Origin: Scytonema sp. UIC 10036
GTDB lineage: Bacteria > Cyanobacteriota > Cyanobacteriia > Cyanobacteriales > Nostocaceae
Reading direction: 5' to 3'
NCBI RefSeq assembly: GCF_009725235.1
Contig: NZ_WJFC01000102.1
Coordinates: forward strand, 1 to 44,187
Length of the DNA stretch: 44,187 nucleotides
Of the stretch, positions 1 to 7,988 are shown in pieces. Positions within the stretch are counted from its first letter, which is position 1, and every line of letters starts with the position of its first letter. The translations under genes were made by a program, and so were the position numbers. The notes under the pieces are model-generated. The model searched no databases and was not told the origin of the DNA. It saw only the letters and a program-made list of their open reading frames with translations.

Positions 1-113
1 GGGCATGGGGTAATTAATATATTTCTTAACTATGCCCAATCCCCTATGCCCAATTGCCATACATATGTACTGTATCCGCTACTATAGGATGAGGTATTTT
101 CAGCACAAGATTT

Positions 114-3100
114 ATGAAAGAGTTTTGTCTTCAGGCTCCCTTTCAAGCAACAGGCGACCAACCTCGTGCGATCGCCCAACTTGTTACCAGCATCAATGAG
201 GACAATCGGTATCAAACTTTACTAGGTGCGACGGGAACAGGGAAAAGCTTGGGACACGACGATCCGGTGTTTGTCGTTGAAAAACACCATTCGCAAACCC
301 GATTGCAAGTCATCTCCATTGGCAAACTTATCGATAGGTTAATAGCACAATCAAAAGAAAAAGTCTGCCATCATGGAGATACTCTTATCTTAGACGCTAA
401 CAGTACAGAAGTTGAGTATTATGCTCAATCCTTCAATCCAGAAACTTGTGCTGTTGGTCTATACAAAATCCGCTCATTCATCCGTCACAGTGCTCCTAGC
501 AAAATGTACCGTTTACAAACAGCTTGTGGACGAAGTGCTACACTGACTGGAGACCATAATTTATGGGTGTTGCGAGACGGACAACTGCAACTTATCAAAA
601 CGGCAGAAGCCCGTGTAACAGACTGCGTGCCTTTGCCAGAAAAATTATTAGCAGATGTCAACTTACAAAGCCTTGATACTCTTGCTGTTCTGTCTGGTAA
701 ACGTTTATTTGTAGAAGCACCAGAAGCAATCCTAGCTTACGTGACTAACCACAGCACAAATAATCTGGAAGGTTATTGGGACTCAACTAAAGGATACGTT
801 GGTGCTAAATCTACTCACAATCGTTTACTTGCCCAACAAAAACTTACCCCTGAGTTTTTGCGCTTAATGGGTTACTATATTGCGGAGGGCAACCACCAAC
901 GGGGTTACATAATAATAGCCAACCGCAATGAAATTGTGCGCCAGGATATTGAAGCTATCCTATCGCAACTGGGTATTCCCTTCAGTGTGCGACCATCATC
1001 AGACTACCAAATTTCATCAACTGCATTAGCTGAATTATTTGCTCGTTTGTGTGGTAAGACAGCGAAAGACAAACATCTTCCTGAATTTTGGACTCAACTA
1101 CCAACCGAAGTACTTGGACAGCTCTTACGAGCTTATTTCGATGGTGATGGCACAGTAGCCAAGAGTAGCGCTGTTACAGCAACTACCGCAAGTCAGAAAT
1201 TAGCTTCCGATTTAGTTTACGCGCTTTCATGCTTTGGCATTTGGGCAAGAATAGCCCGTAAATGGAAGCGAGCCACTAATTCTCAGCATAGTGGCAATTG
1301 GTACTACCAAGTTTGTGTATCTGGTCAAGCTGACTTAAAAAGATTCCAGCAGTTCGTTGGTTTTTCCATTACTTACAAACAAACAGCTTTAGCTGCACAA
1401 CTGCAATATACAGAACACTCCAACGTTGATGTTGTTCCGATAAATGGAGAACAACTTCGTTGGCTAAGAAACCAACTTGGTATGAGCGTGAAATCGTTAG
1501 GTGAGAGTAGTGGTATCTCCCGTAGTGCAGTACAATTGTTTGAGACTGGAAAGCGTCGCCCAAGACGGATAGTACTCATACAGCTACTTGAGACTTTGCG
1601 TGTCAATGCAATGCAAAGAAAGGGCTTGACTGCTCTTTGGTGGCAGGTGTGGAAAGCTATGGAGCAGTTATGTAAGTTACGATGGACACCCATCGCTACA
1701 GTAGAGGAAGTTGAGTATCAACATCCATATGTCTATGATTTTTGCGTGCCTGGGGCAGAAACATTTTTAGCAGGACATGGTGGCTTTTTTGTTCACAACA
1801 CCTTTACGATCGCTAGCGTGATTAGTCAAATAAAGAAACCCACCCTAGTCCTAGCTCACAACAAAACTCTTGCTGCACAACTTTGTAACGAGTTGCGTGA
1901 ATTCTTTCCCAATAACGCAGTTGAGTACTTTATCAGCTATTACGATTATTACCAACCGGAAGCTTATATTCCCGTTACTGATACTTATATAGAAAAAACA
2001 GCTTCGATTAACGATGAAATAGATATGTTGCGTCACTCCGCAACGCGATCGCTCTTTGAACGGCGGGATGTCATCGTTGTTGCCTCCATTAGCTGCATCT
2101 ACGGTTTGGGAATTCCATCAGAATACTTGAAAGCTTCCATTCCTTTTCAAGTAGGTATGGAAGTAGACCAACGGGAAATACTGAAAGACTTAGTATCAGT
2201 TCAGTACAGTCGTAACGATCTAGAAATTGGTCGCGGACGTTTTCGGGTTCGGGGAGATGTTTTAGAAATAGGTCCGGCATATGAAGACCGAATCATTCGT
2301 GTAGAATTTTTTGGTGATGAAATTGACTCGATTCGTTACGTCGATCCAGTTACAGGTGAAATTCTTAAGAGTGTAGAAGCAATCAATATTTACCCCGCAC
2401 GTCACTTTGTCACCCCAGAAGACAGGTTAGGGGCGGCTTGTGATGCGATCGCCGCCGAACTCAAAGAGCGCAAAGCACAATTAGAGGAAGCCGGAAAATT
2501 ACTAGAAGCGCAACGTATAGACCAGCGTACTCGTTATGACTTGGAGATGTTACGGGAAGTCGGTTACTGTAACGGTGTAGAAAACTATTCCCGTCACCTA
2601 GCAGGACGTCAACCAGGTGAACCACCAGAGTGTTTGATTGATTATTTTCCCAAAGACTGGCTGTTGGTGATAGACGAATCTCACGTCACCGTACCCCAGA
2701 TACGTGGAATGTATAACGGTGACCAAGCACGAAAGCGAGTGTTAATCGAGCATGGCTTTCGTCTTCCCAGTGCTGCTGATAACCGTCCGTTGAAAGCGGA
2801 GGAATTTTGGACAAAGGTAGACCAGTGTATTTTTGTTTCTGCAACTCCAGGAGACTGGGAATTGGAAATTTCTGAGTCTCATGTGGCGGAACAGATAATC
2901 AGACCAACGGGAGTGATTGACCCAGAAATTATGGTGCGTCCTACGGAAGGACAAATTGATGATTTGTTAGGTGAGATTAGGGATAGAATTGACCGCAGCG
3001 AACGGGTGCTAATTACAACATTAACCAAGCGCATGGCAGAAGATTTAACCGAATATCTAGAAGATAATAGCGTTCGGGTAAGATACCTGCATTCAGAGAT

Positions 3101-3668
3101 TAATTCAATTCAGCGAATTGAGATTTTACAAGATTTGCGCGATGGGAATTTTGATGTTTTGGTAGGTGTGAACTTGCTGCGGGAAGGTTTAGATTTACCG
3201 GAAGTTTCCCTTGTGGCAATTTTAGATGCTGACAAAGAAGGATTTTTGCGTGCAGAGCGCTCCTTGATTCAAACTATTGGGAGAGCCGCACGTCACATTC
3301 GAGGACAAGCTATTTTATATGCCGATAACTTGACAGACAGCATGAGCAAAGCTATTTCGGAAACAGAAAGGCGTCGCAGCATTCAGATAGCTTACAACGA
3401 AAAGCACGGGATTACACCCAAACCAATTGTTAAAAAATCGAAAAATGCCATTTTATCTTTTTTAGAAGTTTCAAGACGCTTAAACGCAACTGAATTAGAA
3501 ACAATCGAACAAAATGTAGACGATTTACCCTTAGAAGAGATTCCACAGGTAATTACTCAGCTAGAAGAATTAATGAAAGAAGCCGCAAAGAAACTGGAAT
3601 TTGAAGAAGCAGCAAAGTTACGCGATCGCATTAAGCAACTTCGAGACAAATTAGTAGGACATGAGTAG
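114..3668 (+). CDS. uvrB: UvrABC excision nuclease subunit B, intein-containing precursor
   Basis: UvrB is the damage-verifying helicase-like subunit of nucleotide excision repair; it receives lesions from UvrA and recruits UvrC. The 1184-residue reading frame is UvrB (about 666 residues, the usual size) interrupted by a 518-residue intein. The first 44 residues end in the Walker A motif GATGTGK; after the intein, translation resumes with [10 protein letters not shown]. The mature part shows the beta-hairpin [12 protein letters not shown], a DEXH-type box (VIDESH), the late helicase motif around QTIGRAARH and the C-terminal UVR motif ([17 protein letters not shown]) that contacts UvrC. The ATG at 114 gives the expected start [10 protein letters not shown]. 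The stop codon lies inside a dispersed repeat. No partner gene is adjacent. UvrB can bind ATP properly only after protein splicing rejoins GK with T. Confidence 0.97.
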   Translation: MKEFCLQAPFQATGDQPRAIAQLVTSINEDNRYQTLLGATGTGKSLGHDDPVFVVEKHHSQTRLQVISIGKLIDRLIAQSKEKVCHHGDTLILDANSTEVEYYAQSFNPETCAVGLYKIRSFIRHSAPSKMYRLQTACGRSATLTGDHNLWVLRDGQLQLIKTAEARVTDCVPLPEKLLADVNLQSLDTLAVLSGKRLFVEAPEAILAYVTNHSTNNLEGYWDSTKGYVGAKSTHNRLLAQQKLTPEFLRLMGYYIAEGNHQRGYIIIANRNEIVRQDIEAILSQLGIPFSVRPSSDYQISSTALAELFARLCGKTAKDKHLPEFWTQLPTEVLGQLLRAYFDGDGTVAKSSAVTATTASQKLASDLVYALSCFGIWARIARKWKRATNSQHSGNWYYQVCVSGQADLKRFQQFVGFSITYKQTALAAQLQYTEHSNVDVVPINGEQLRWLRNQLGMSVKSLGESSGISRSAVQLFETGKRRPRRIVLIQLLETLRVNAMQRKGLTALWWQVWKAMEQLCKLRWTPIATVEEVEYQHPYVYDFCVPGAETFLAGHGGFFVHNTFTIASVISQIKKPTLVLAHNKTLAAQLCNELREFFPNNAVEYFISYYDYYQPEAYIPVTDTYIEKTASINDEIDMLRHSATRSLFERRDVIVVASISCIYGLGIPSEYLKASIPFQVGMEVDQREILKDLVSVQYSRNDLEIGRGRFRVRGDVLEIGPAYEDRIIRVEFFGDEIDSIRYVDPVTGEILKSVEAINIYPARHFVTPEDRLGAACDAIAAELKERKAQLEEAGKLLEAQRIDQRTRYDLEMLREVGYCNGVENYSRHLAGRQPGEPPECLIDYFPKDWLLVIDESHVTVPQIRGMYNGDQARKRVLIEHGFRLPSAADNRPLKAEEFWTKVDQCIFVSATPGDWELEISESHVAEQIIRPTGVIDPEIMVRPTEGQIDDLLGEIRDRIDRSERVLITTLTKRMAEDLTEYLEDNSVRVRYLHSEINSIQRIEILQDLRDGNFDVLVGVNLLREGLDLPEVSLVAILDADKEGFLRAERSLIQTIGRAARHIRGQAILYADNLTDSMSKAISETERRRSIQIAYNEKHGITPKPIVKKSKNAILSFLEVSRRLNATELETIEQNVDDLPLEEIPQVITQLEELMKEAAKKLEFEEAAKLRDRIKQLRDKLVGHE
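246..1799 (+). mobile_element. Intein in UvrB with LAGLIDADG endonuclease and helix-turn-helix
   Basis: In-frame intervening protein of 518 residues (precursor residues 45-562), starting with Ser ([12 protein letters not shown]) and ending FFVHN before an extein Thr. Splicing motifs are visible: the B-block TGDH near residue 146, the F-block ([19 protein letters not shown]) and the terminal His-Asn. Two LAGLIDADG blocks are present: [10 protein letters not shown] (about residues 250-262) and [10 protein letters not shown] (about 337-346), each with an acidic residue in the expected place, so the homing endonuclease may be active. Residues about 446-497 ([18 protein letters not shown] and onward through [15 protein letters not shown]) read like an XRE/Cro-type DNA-binding domain placed between the endonuclease and the splicing C-block. 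Insertion between Lys and Thr of the P-loop is a typical intein site because the motif is invariant. Confidence 0.93.
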
Positions 3669-3763
3669 GTTGGGTTGAGGAACGAAACCCAACATTGAGG
3701 GAGTGGGGAGTAGGAAGTAGGTTGGGTTGAGGAACGAAACCCAACATTGAGGGAGTGGGGAGT
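3665..3763 (+). repeat. Two direct copies of a 47-bp palindrome-containing repeat
   Basis: A 47-bp unit beginning GTAGGTTGGGTTGAGGAACG and ending GGGAGTGGGGAGT is present at 3665-3711 and again at 3717-3763, a 52-bp period. Each contains the hairpin GTTGGGTT / AACCCAAC. The first copy overlaps the uvrB stop codon (TAG at 3666-3668). Confidence 0.9.
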
Positions 3764-3813
3764 TATAGGCATTTGTTGAGTTTCTCCACAGCGCTCCCAA
3801 CCCACAAAAATTC
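3717..3813 (+). repeat. Composite dispersed repeat, copy A (97 bp)
   Basis: Starts with the palindrome GTAGGTTGGGTTGAGGAACG, continues to TTGTTGAGTTTCTCCAC and ends CCAACCCACAAAAATTC. The same order of blocks recurs at 14702-14783 and, reversed, at 26567-26647. This copy has about 15 extra bases in the middle. The outer ends form a short imperfect inverted repeat (GTAGGTTGGG and, on the other strand, GTGGGTTGG), so it resembles a small non-autonomous (MITE-like) element. Confidence 0.7.
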
Positions 3814-3916
3814 GAGATACCTTGTAATATTGGGGTTGGGGGGATCTACAACGCGTAAAAACTTGAAATACCATTGAAGTTGCGTCAGTCCTAAGTAATT
3901 TTATAAAGCAAGCACC

Positions 3917-4546
3917 ATGGTTCAAACTTTACCAAAACCAGTTACTGTTGAAGAATTCGCCGCCTGGTATCCAGAAAACTCAGAACGGCGTTATGAACTA
4001 CATCAAGGAGCGATTGTTGAAATGCCTTTACCAGTTGGTGAACATGAAGAAGTTGTTGGATTTTTAGCGACAAAATTGTCTGTAGAATATAGTCGGCTCA
4101 ATCTTCCGTACTTTATTCCCAAAACAGTTTTTGTTCAACCACCTCAAATTGAGTCTAGTTACTCACCAGATATTTTGATATTAAATCGACTTAATTTAGT
4201 CAATGAACCTATTTGGAAAAAGCAATCGATAATTACTTTGGTTCAGTCGATTCCTTTGGTAGTTGAGGTAGTAAGTACTAACTGGCGTGACGATTATCAT
4301 AAAAAGTACGCTGACTATGAAGAAATGGGAATACCTGAATACTGGATTGTTGATTATGCTGCATTAGGCAGTAGGGAGTTTATTGGCAAGCCCAAACAAC
4401 CTACTATCTTGGTTTGCGTTTTGGATGAAGGTGAGTATCGCGTCAGCAAGTTTCGGGGTAATGACCGTATCCAATCCCCAATATTTCCAGAGCTTACCTT
4501 AACTGCCGAGCAAATTTTTCAAGCAGGAAACAGTCCATCAGTTTGA
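3917..4546 (+). CDS. Uma2 family (DUF820) restriction-endonuclease-like protein
   Basis: A 209-residue protein of the Uma2/DUF820 family, which has a PD-(D/E)XK nuclease fold and is greatly expanded in cyanobacteria; cellular role unknown. Recognised from the order VEEFAAWYPENSERRYELHQG, then the acidic metal-site region SYSPDILILN, then VVEVVSTNWRDDYHKKYADY and GIPEYWIVDY, which carry the D / ExxxxW / K-type residues of the family. The ATG at 3917 follows a repeat-rich spacer; no strong ribosome binding site is visible. A second, divergent family member lies at 10821-11519. The two are not obvious recent duplicates. Confidence 0.9.
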   Translation: MVQTLPKPVTVEEFAAWYPENSERRYELHQGAIVEMPLPVGEHEEVVGFLATKLSVEYSRLNLPYFIPKTVFVQPPQIESSYSPDILILNRLNLVNEPIWKKQSIITLVQSIPLVVEVVSTNWRDDYHKKYADYEEMGIPEYWIVDYAALGSREFIGKPKQPTILVCVLDEGEYRVSKFRGNDRIQSPIFPELTLTAEQIFQAGNSPSV

Positions 4547-4673
4547 TATAGTTTTCCTTTAGTGGCACTGCATCATAGTGGAGACCCGAACTGGTTCAAC
4601 CCATATTGTTGGTCAAGCTATGGTTCAAAATTTTGGTCACGCAATGGTTCAAATCACACTTATGATTTAGTCC

Positions 4674-4716
4674 GCCTTCACGGACTTTGTTTGTCTAACC
4701 GCGACTTCCAGTCGTT
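4674..4716. repeat. Double-hairpin dispersed repeat
   Basis: Two small hairpins lie side by side: AGTCCG-CCTTCA-CGGACT and CGACT-TCC-AGTCG. This layout resembles common cyanobacterial interspersed repeats. The surrounding gap 4547-4884 otherwise holds no convincing gene; it also carries several GGTTCAA-type short repeats. Confidence 0.5.
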
Positions 4717-4884
4717 AGGGATAAGAGGTTATAAAAGCGGATTTGGGATGAATAGTAATGAATACTGTAGGCGCAGTGGAGAGATGAAAGCCCATTTTGC
4801 CATTTGTGAAATCCTATTGAGGAATCTGGATGCCTCTTTCAACTTCGTCAACAGTATTATTGATGGGACAAAAACAGTAACCTC

Positions 4885-5052
4885 TTACGCCAAATCAGCC
4901 ATAAAATCACTGAGCTTTCTTTCAATAGCATCTAGTTGTTCACAAGCAGATTCAATCTCCTGGAGTTCCAGGTCAACCCTAGCTTGACCTTCTTGTTTTG
5001 CTTGAATGACAAATTGTAGTTGCTCTTGAAAATTTTTAATTCTTTGTCCCAT
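4885..5052 (-). CDS. Small coiled-coil hypothetical protein
   Basis: A 55-residue ORF starting MGQRIKNFQEQL and ending KLSDFMADLA, rich in Glu, Gln, Lys and Leu with heptad-like spacing, so probably a single coiled coil. It overlaps the 3' end of the gene at 5036-5848 by 17 bases on the same strand, which suggests a translationally coupled pair. An alternative GTG start at 5070 would add six residues. I do not recognise a family. The overlap and clean amino-acid composition make it more likely real than chance. Confidence 0.5.
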   Translation of the reverse strand: MGQRIKNFQEQLQFVIQAKQEGQARVDLELQEIESACEQLDAIERKLSDFMADLA

Positions 5053-5848
5053 GACTATTTGGATCTTCACCTTCGGAGTTCCAAATAATACCTCCGTTTG
5101 TGACTAACAATTTTGGATTAATCATAAGGTCAACGGCAAAGGGTTTCTGAGAACTCGAACTTTGTGTAATGTAAAGAAGACCAGGGAGAGGACCAAAAAA
5201 GCCCGCTTCTGTTTTTCCTTCTAGAGATACCCTAAATATACTAATGTCCTGAAATTTATTTATTTTCAAGACCCCATCCTCTTCAAGTGTCAGAGTTTCG
5301 CTACCGGGCTTTTGCTTTAAAGAAACGGGATTATTTTCTATTTTCGGTGCATTAACTACTGCTTGAAGCTGTTTGGCAAGCTTTTGTGAAATTCTGGCAA
5401 TCTGCCGTTGGTAAATTGAATTAGTGTAGATAACATTTAAATCAATGTTATCTCCGTTGATACAGATAGTTCCGTCTAATGAGATACTAGAACTCGCAAC
5501 TCGGCGCTCTCCCTCAAATGCAAACTTATTACCAACCTTTGAGTAAGTCCCACATATAGTAAATAGTTCTGTACTAGAGTTGGCTGTTTGCACAGGAGCA
5601 GTGAAGAAGAATCTGCCGTCGGTATAAAACGTCCATTCTGCGCCTTTAAATATCAGTTGCGTATGCTGTGTTCTCCACTGGATTCCCTTGAGCAATTTAA
5701 TCTCCGGCTCTCCTTCGCCTGTTAGCCGCAGCATTGAGTTTACTTCATCAAAAGGTTCTAGCAGGTTAGAGGTAGAGACCATAGTAACAAACGCTTCTAG
5801 TTGATTAGCAATCGCTTCATTATAGGGCTGCTGGTAAACGCTTACCAT
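5036..5848 (-). CDS. Hypothetical protein, about 270 residues
   Basis: Open frame of 270 residues starting MVSVYQQPYNEAIANQ. No family recognised. The N-terminal third looks helical (FVTMVSTSNLLEPFDEVNSML); the middle alternates polar and beta-prone stretches (AEWTFYTDGRFFFTAP, FTICGTYSKVGNKFAFEGE) as in a small beta-barrel or lipocalin-like fold; the C-terminal part is again beta-rich (EDGVLKINKFQDISIFRVSL). There is no signal peptide or membrane segment, so it is probably cytoplasmic. It is followed with a 17-base overlap by a small coiled-coil ORF and diverges from the UPF0175 gene. Confidence 0.75.
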   Translation of the reverse strand: MVSVYQQPYNEAIANQLEAFVTMVSTSNLLEPFDEVNSMLRLTGEGEPEIKLLKGIQWRTQHTQLIFKGAEWTFYTDGRFFFTAPVQTANSSTELFTICGTYSKVGNKFAFEGERRVASSSISLDGTICINGDNIDLNVIYTNSIYQRQIARISQKLAKQLQAVVNAPKIENNPVSLKQKPGSETLTLEEDGVLKINKFQDISIFRVSLEGKTEAGFFGPLPGLLYITQSSSSQKPFAVDLMINPKLLVTNGGIIWNSEGEDPNSHGTKN

Positions 5849-5919
5849 ACATATAGTCTAAAAATTAAATAAGATCCCTATATTTAGTGCTACCTTTAAA
5901 ATATCTAGAGGCAAGTTTT

Positions 5920-6174
5920 ATGACTGTGCAAATTAGCATTGAGCTTCCAGAAGCAGCTTTTTCAGCCCTACGCAGTAGTCCAGAAACTTTTGTGCAAGAA
6001 ATGCGCCTAGCTGCTGCTGTCAAGTGGTATGAAGTTGGAACACTCTCCCAATCAAAAGCTGCTGAGATAGCAGGTGTCAGTCGTCAAGAGTTTCTGGAAG
6101 CCCTTTCGCGCTATAATGTATCGCCCTTTCAAGTAACTCCTGAAGAATTGGCTGAGGAGTTGATGCGTGAGTAG
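5920..6174 (+). CDS. UPF0175 family protein (probable antitoxin)
   Basis: An 84-residue protein (MTVQISIELPEAAFSALR) of the UPF0175 family, which occurs next to DUF3368/PIN-like genes and is regarded as an antitoxin-type DNA-binding protein. The central part (LSQSKAAEIAGVSRQEFLEALSRY) is a helix-turn-helix. The upstream frame is open to 5887, but the ATG at 5920 begins the conserved sequence and is preceded by AGAGGCAAG, a plausible ribosome binding site. Its last codons overlap the GTG start of the next gene by 8 bases (ATGCGTGAGTAG), typical of coupled toxin-antitoxin operons. Confidence 0.88.
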   Translation: MTVQISIELPEAAFSALRSSPETFVQEMRLAAAVKWYEVGTLSQSKAAEIAGVSRQEFLEALSRYNVSPFQVTPEELAEELMRE

Positions 6175-6658
6175 GCGGTGGGTGATTAATGCCTCTCCAC
6201 TGATAGTTCTGGCCAAGATTTCCCAGATAAATCTTATCTTACAGCTTTGTGATGAGGTTGTAATTCCTAGTGGAGTCGTCCAAGAGATTAATACAGGACC
6301 TAAGGATGACCCAGCTAAAATTTAGTTTAATAACGAAGCAATTTTTTGGATGAGAGAAATAAAACAAATCGATCCACTAGTCGCCTCTTGGGATTTGGGA
6401 TTGGGAGAAAGCCACGTTCTTTCATGGGGATATAACAATCCTGGTTATGAAGCGATTTTGGACGATCGGGCTGCCAAAAATGCAGCATTAGCCCTGAAAG
6501 TTCCAGTGCGCAGTACTTTAGGTGTTATTTTACTAGCCAAGCAAGAAGGTATAGTACCTGCGGTTAAACCTATTTTTGAGCAACTAGTTCAAATTGGATT
6601 TAGAGTAAGTCCACAAGTTTTAAGCGCAGCACTGCGCCTTGTTAATGAATCGTTCTGA
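6167..6658 (+). pseudogene. DUF3368 / PIN-like toxin, interrupted by an in-frame stop
   Basis: Translation from GTG at 6167 gives SRRWVINASPLIVLAKISQ, the usual start of DUF3368 proteins with the PIN-type Asp-bearing motif, and continues to AKI, then a TAG at 6323-6325, then on in the same frame through FNNEAIFW, SWDLGLGESHVLSWGY and AILDDRAAKNAALAL to a normal end. Total length would be 163 residues, as in intact members. No frameshift is needed; a single TGG-to-TAG change would explain the stop. A truncated protein could restart at ATG 6350 but would lack the N-terminal acidic residue. The upstream antitoxin-like gene is intact, as expected if the toxin was inactivated first. Confidence 0.85.
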
Positions 6659-6665
6659 AAAAGCC

Positions 6666-7757
6666 CTACGCTAATGGTAGAGAGAATCGAAAGGTACTTC
6701 CTTTGTTAAGTTCGCTTTCTACCTGTATCTCACCTTGCTGTAATTGAACAAGACGCTGGGAGATAGCTAAACCCATCCCAGTTCCTGTAGGATGGCGGAT
6801 GCGCGATCGCTCTGACCGCCAAAATCGATTAAAGACAAAGGGTAAATCTTCTGCTTTCAATCCATGACCTGTATCGATGACTGCAATCCATAATTTGGAA
6901 GGTTCGCTCCAAACACGCACTGTAATAGAACCTTGAACAGTGTATCGGACTGCATTGCCAAGTAGGTTGACCAAAATTTGTTCGACTCGTTCGGGATCGG
7001 CGGAGACTAAGGGAGGATTGGGGGGACACTCCAAACGCAACTCCGGACCTTCTTCTAAAAGTTGATCGGAGAACCTTTGAATGAGAGAGACGAGTAGTGG
7101 ATGTATATTGAAAGATTGTAAATTAATAGGTAAATACCCGGCTTCAGCTTTGGAAAGTTCTTGCGTATCATTAACTAACCGATGCAATCGAGTTGTTTCT
7201 CTGCTTAATCTTTGAAATACGTCTGCTGAAGGTTCAATTGTTCCATCTGCCAAACCCTCTAAATAACCTTCTAAAATTGTCAGTGGTGTCCGCAGTTCGT
7301 GAGTTAAGTCTCCGACAAGTTCCCGACGACGCTGTTCTACACCTTCTAGGTGTGATGCCATTCGGTTAAAGCTAGTGGCAAGGCGATTTAACTCAGGGAT
7401 TTCCGTTTCAGGTACACGTGCTTTCAAATCTCCTTGAGCAAACTTTTGGGTAATTTTTTCCATCTCAACAAGAGGTTTGAGGATGTGCTTGGCAATTACG
7501 TAACTCATACCACTTGCTACAGTGACACTCGTTAGAAATAACCACCAAGCTCCCCACATTGAGGTTTCTTCAAATTCCTCAACTAGCTCGTAGCGAATTT
7601 TACCAAGGTCAAACCCTCGTCCTTCCAGACGGTGTAAGTGCGAATCAAAAGTATGAAACGAGAATAATTTACTAACTACGACTAAAGTACTTAGCCCAGC
7701 TAGCATCACAACAATATGGGAAAATAGCAATCGATAACGCAGGCTCAGTTTACTCAC
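6666..7757 (-). CDS. Sensor histidine kinase, HAMP-HisKA-HATPase
   Basis: A 363-residue membrane sensor kinase: membrane segment at about residues 8-28 (LLFSHIVVMLAGLSTLVVV), short periplasmic part, second membrane segment at about 70-90, HAMP region (AKHILKPLVEMEKI), phospho-acceptor motif LTHELRTPLTILEG, N box LVNLLGNAVRYT, and ATP-lid motifs DTGHGL, FNRFWR and GTGMGLAIS. It autophosphorylates on the His of the acceptor motif and should pass phosphate to an OmpR-type regulator. Start is GTG at 7757, overlapping by 4 bases the stop of the response-regulator remnant upstream, the normal arrangement for a coupled regulator-kinase pair. Because that regulator is truncated, this kinase is now an orphan or signals to a regulator elsewhere. 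The stimulus is unknown. Confidence 0.93.
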   Translation of the reverse strand: MSKLSLRYRLLFSHIVVMLAGLSTLVVVSKLFSFHTFDSHLHRLEGRGFDLGKIRYELVEEFEETSMWGAWWLFLTSVTVASGMSYVIAKHILKPLVEMEKITQKFAQGDLKARVPETEIPELNRLATSFNRMASHLEGVEQRRRELVGDLTHELRTPLTILEGYLEGLADGTIEPSADVFQRLSRETTRLHRLVNDTQELSKAEAGYLPINLQSFNIHPLLVSLIQRFSDQLLEEGPELRLECPPNPPLVSADPERVEQILVNLLGNAVRYTVQGSITVRVWSEPSKLWIAVIDTGHGLKAEDLPFVFNRFWRSERSRIRHPTGTGMGLAISQRLVQLQQGEIQVESELNKGSTFRFSLPLA

Positions 7758-7915
7758 AATTTGTCTTGAACGATCGGGTCTTCAAATTTATAACCGACTC
7801 CAATCACAGTTTTAACAAAGATTGGACTGGCTGGATCGGGTTCTATCTTTTTCCTGAGTCGTGCGACATGGGTATCAACAACCCGCTCATGAGAATATGC
7901 ATTACCGAAAATCTT
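7754..7915 (-). pseudogene. Response regulator remnant (C-terminal OmpR-type winged helix)
   Basis: The frame FGNAYSHERVVDTHVARL, then RKKIEPDPASPIFVK and VIGVGYKFED is the last part of an OmpR/PhoB-type DNA-binding domain (recognition helix and C-terminal hairpin). The receiver domain and the first half of the winged helix (about 180 residues) are missing. Upstream of residue Phe the frame turns into unrelated sequence containing a GTAGGGGCGC / GGCCCTAC palindrome, after which the ComM gene ends. The break therefore looks like a deletion at a repeat. The kinase downstream is intact. Confidence 0.88.
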
Positions 7916-7916
7916 G

Positions 7917-7948
7917 GTAGGGGCGCAAGGCAAGAGCGGCCCTACACG
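7917..7948. repeat. Palindromic dispersed repeat at the deletion edge
   Basis: GTAGGGGCGCAAGGCAAGAG followed by CGGCCCTACACG: the ends GTAGGG and CCCTAC are complementary. It sits exactly where the response-regulator homology stops. Confidence 0.6.
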
Positions 7949-7988
7949 TTTATTTTGGATTTGGGATAATTTATTTTTTGGTGTTTCC

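Noticed and set aside
1373..1693. Opposite-strand ORFs inside the uvrB intein
   Set aside because: Shadows of the intein frame; the forward strand encodes clear intein motifs there.
4562..4987. 141-codon frame on the + strand after the first Uma2 gene
   Set aside because: It runs through a dispersed double-hairpin repeat and over the opposite-strand coiled-coil ORF, has no Met start of quality and its translation shows low-complexity, shadow-like composition.
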